From BMS3ABIN04 sp965554225 (GTDB taxonomy: Bacteria; Bacteroidota; Ignavibacteria; Ignavibacteriales; Melioribacteraceae), in NCBI GenBank assembly GCA_965554225.1, contig CBEVZC010000020.1, positions 1 through 34,967 on the forward strand: a stretch of 34,967 nucleotides of DNA, in the 5' to 3' direction. Below the pieces are notes generated by a model that saw only the letters and a list, made by a program, of their open reading frames with translations, was not told the DNA's origin and ran no database searches. Positions 34,292 to 34,967 of this stretch are shown in pieces (the stretch's first letter is position 1; each line of letters begins with the position of its first letter). The translations under genes were made by a program, and so were the position numbers.

Positions 34292-34885
34292 TTATCGATT
34301 TTCCAGTGCAAAAACGAAGCCCAATCTGAGCATATAATAAAAATTCCATCTCGGATTAAAACCTTCCGAATAATATAGCTTATTATACCCAATAATTTCT
34401 TTTCTTTTTGTTGGATAGTAAAAATTCAGTTCAAGGGCAAAATATTTAGAAGTATGATAACCAATACCTGCAGTCAGCATAAATAAAGAAGCATAAGAAA
34501 CTCCGTAGGAATTAGAACCCGATCCTTCATTTGAATGTTGTAAAACTCCGGCTGAAGCATAAAATTTTTTGTTATAGTGATAAATTCCGTTTAATCCAAA
34601 CTCAAAACCGGAAAATTCAACAGCTATTAAGGTTTTGCCAATATGCGTCTGAAAAGTTAAATTCTTATTAAGATTATAACCAATAATTAAATTGAATGTT
34701 ACAGGGCTAAAAGTCTCGTCGTAAGATAGTCCCATAGATTTGTTGCCTTTTGTGCTAATAATTCTAATGTAGCTTAATTCAGCATCTAAGCCGAGTTTTA
34801 AATGCTGAGCCGAAATCAAAATCGGGAAAAGAATTAGTATTACCATTATCATTTTTATTTTTATAATTCCAACTTTAGTATGCAT
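34292..34885 (-). CDS. Outer-membrane beta-barrel protein
   Basis: The 197-residue protein has a signal peptide (MHTKVGIIKIK, hydrophobic core to about residue 25, then SAQ with cleavage likely before Q27). About eight alternating-residue amphipathic strands follow, for example LKLGLDAELSYIRI, VTFNLIIGYNL, FYASAGVLQHS, FMLTAGIGYHT and YYMLRLGFVFAL. This fits a small eight-stranded porin or OmpW/OmpA-like barrel. It ends in FVFALENR, not a terminal Phe or Trp, which is a mild departure from the classical barrel C-terminus. The start is supported by GGGGAG about six bases before the ATG. No specific family could be recognised and the substrate, if any, is unknown. The 240-bp region between it and the lipoprotein gene holds only the terminator and a weak hairpin. 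Confidence 0.75.
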   Translation of the reverse strand: MHTKVGIIKIKMIMVILILFPILISAQHLKLGLDAELSYIRIISTKGNKSMGLSYDETFSPVTFNLIIGYNLNKNLTFQTHIGKTLIAVEFSGFEFGLNGIYHYNKKFYASAGVLQHSNEGSGSNSYGVSYASLFMLTAGIGYHTSKYFALELNFYYPTKRKEIIGYNKLYYSEGFNPRWNFYYMLRLGFVFALENR

Positions 34886-34967
34886 TATTTACTCCCCGTT
34901 AAAGAAACAAAAATCAATAGCTTATAAAAATAATAATCAATAATCATATAATTAAAATAATAGAATT

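Overview
The window is AT-rich chromosomal DNA with short intergenic gaps and no mobile element, tRNA, rRNA or CRISPR. The gene set fits a member of the Bacteroidota/Ignavibacteriota side of the FCB group, most likely an Ignavibacteria-type heterotroph. Supporting genes are a DUF4159/DUF4175 pair, a DUF6132 protein, PdxB, a GT-C membrane glycosyltransferase, very large multi-PAS histidine kinases, and a two-domain protein disulfide oxidoreductase of a type frequent in thermophiles. The assignment is an inference from gene content, not from a marker gene.

Layout. 1-3134 (minus): an array of about nine 16-bp tandem repeats, a YfcC-family carrier and a GT-C glycosyltransferase. 3379-5436 (plus): a thiol/disulfide cluster in which a PDO-like protein, DUF6132 and DUF1858 genes overlap; a TlpA-like membrane thioredoxin follows with its own promoter and a hairpin terminator. 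5486-20702 (minus): about 15 kb of two-component signalling. A nine-PAS membrane kinase and a NarL/LuxR-type regulator come first. After a 192-bp gap with a candidate promoter and operator come five tightly packed genes: a lone receiver, a PAS4-GAF kinase, a PAS7-GAF kinase, a REC-HDOD protein and a REC protein with a decayed HD-GYP domain. 20861-23738 (minus): DUF971 protein, SPFH/prohibitin-like protein and pyrimidine-nucleoside phosphorylase. 23927-27155 (plus): peptidase T and a long-chain acyl-CoA synthetase. 27180-32417 (minus): DUF4175, DUF4159 and PdxB. 32639-34885: a plus-strand lipoprotein with Ig-like domains and a minus-strand outer-membrane beta-barrel protein.

How the genes work together. 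The signalling block is the most distinctive part. Only the nine-PAS kinase has membrane segments and only the NarL-type protein has a DNA-binding domain. The other five genes contain two soluble kinases and three receivers whose outputs are protein-interaction or HD-type modules, so a mainly post-transcriptional output is likely. The redox cluster at 3.4-5.4 kb looks like a small cytoplasm-to-membrane thiol relay. The remaining genes are mostly housekeeping: nucleoside salvage, peptide turnover, fatty-acid activation and PLP synthesis.

Several promoters resemble canonical sigma-70 sites (TATAAT/TATTAT at -10, TTGNNN at -35), not the TAnnTTTG type of classical Bacteroidetes. I found no clearly new defence or mobile system. 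The best candidates for something undescribed are the five-gene receiver/kinase array and the PDO-DUF6132-DUF1858 redox cassette.
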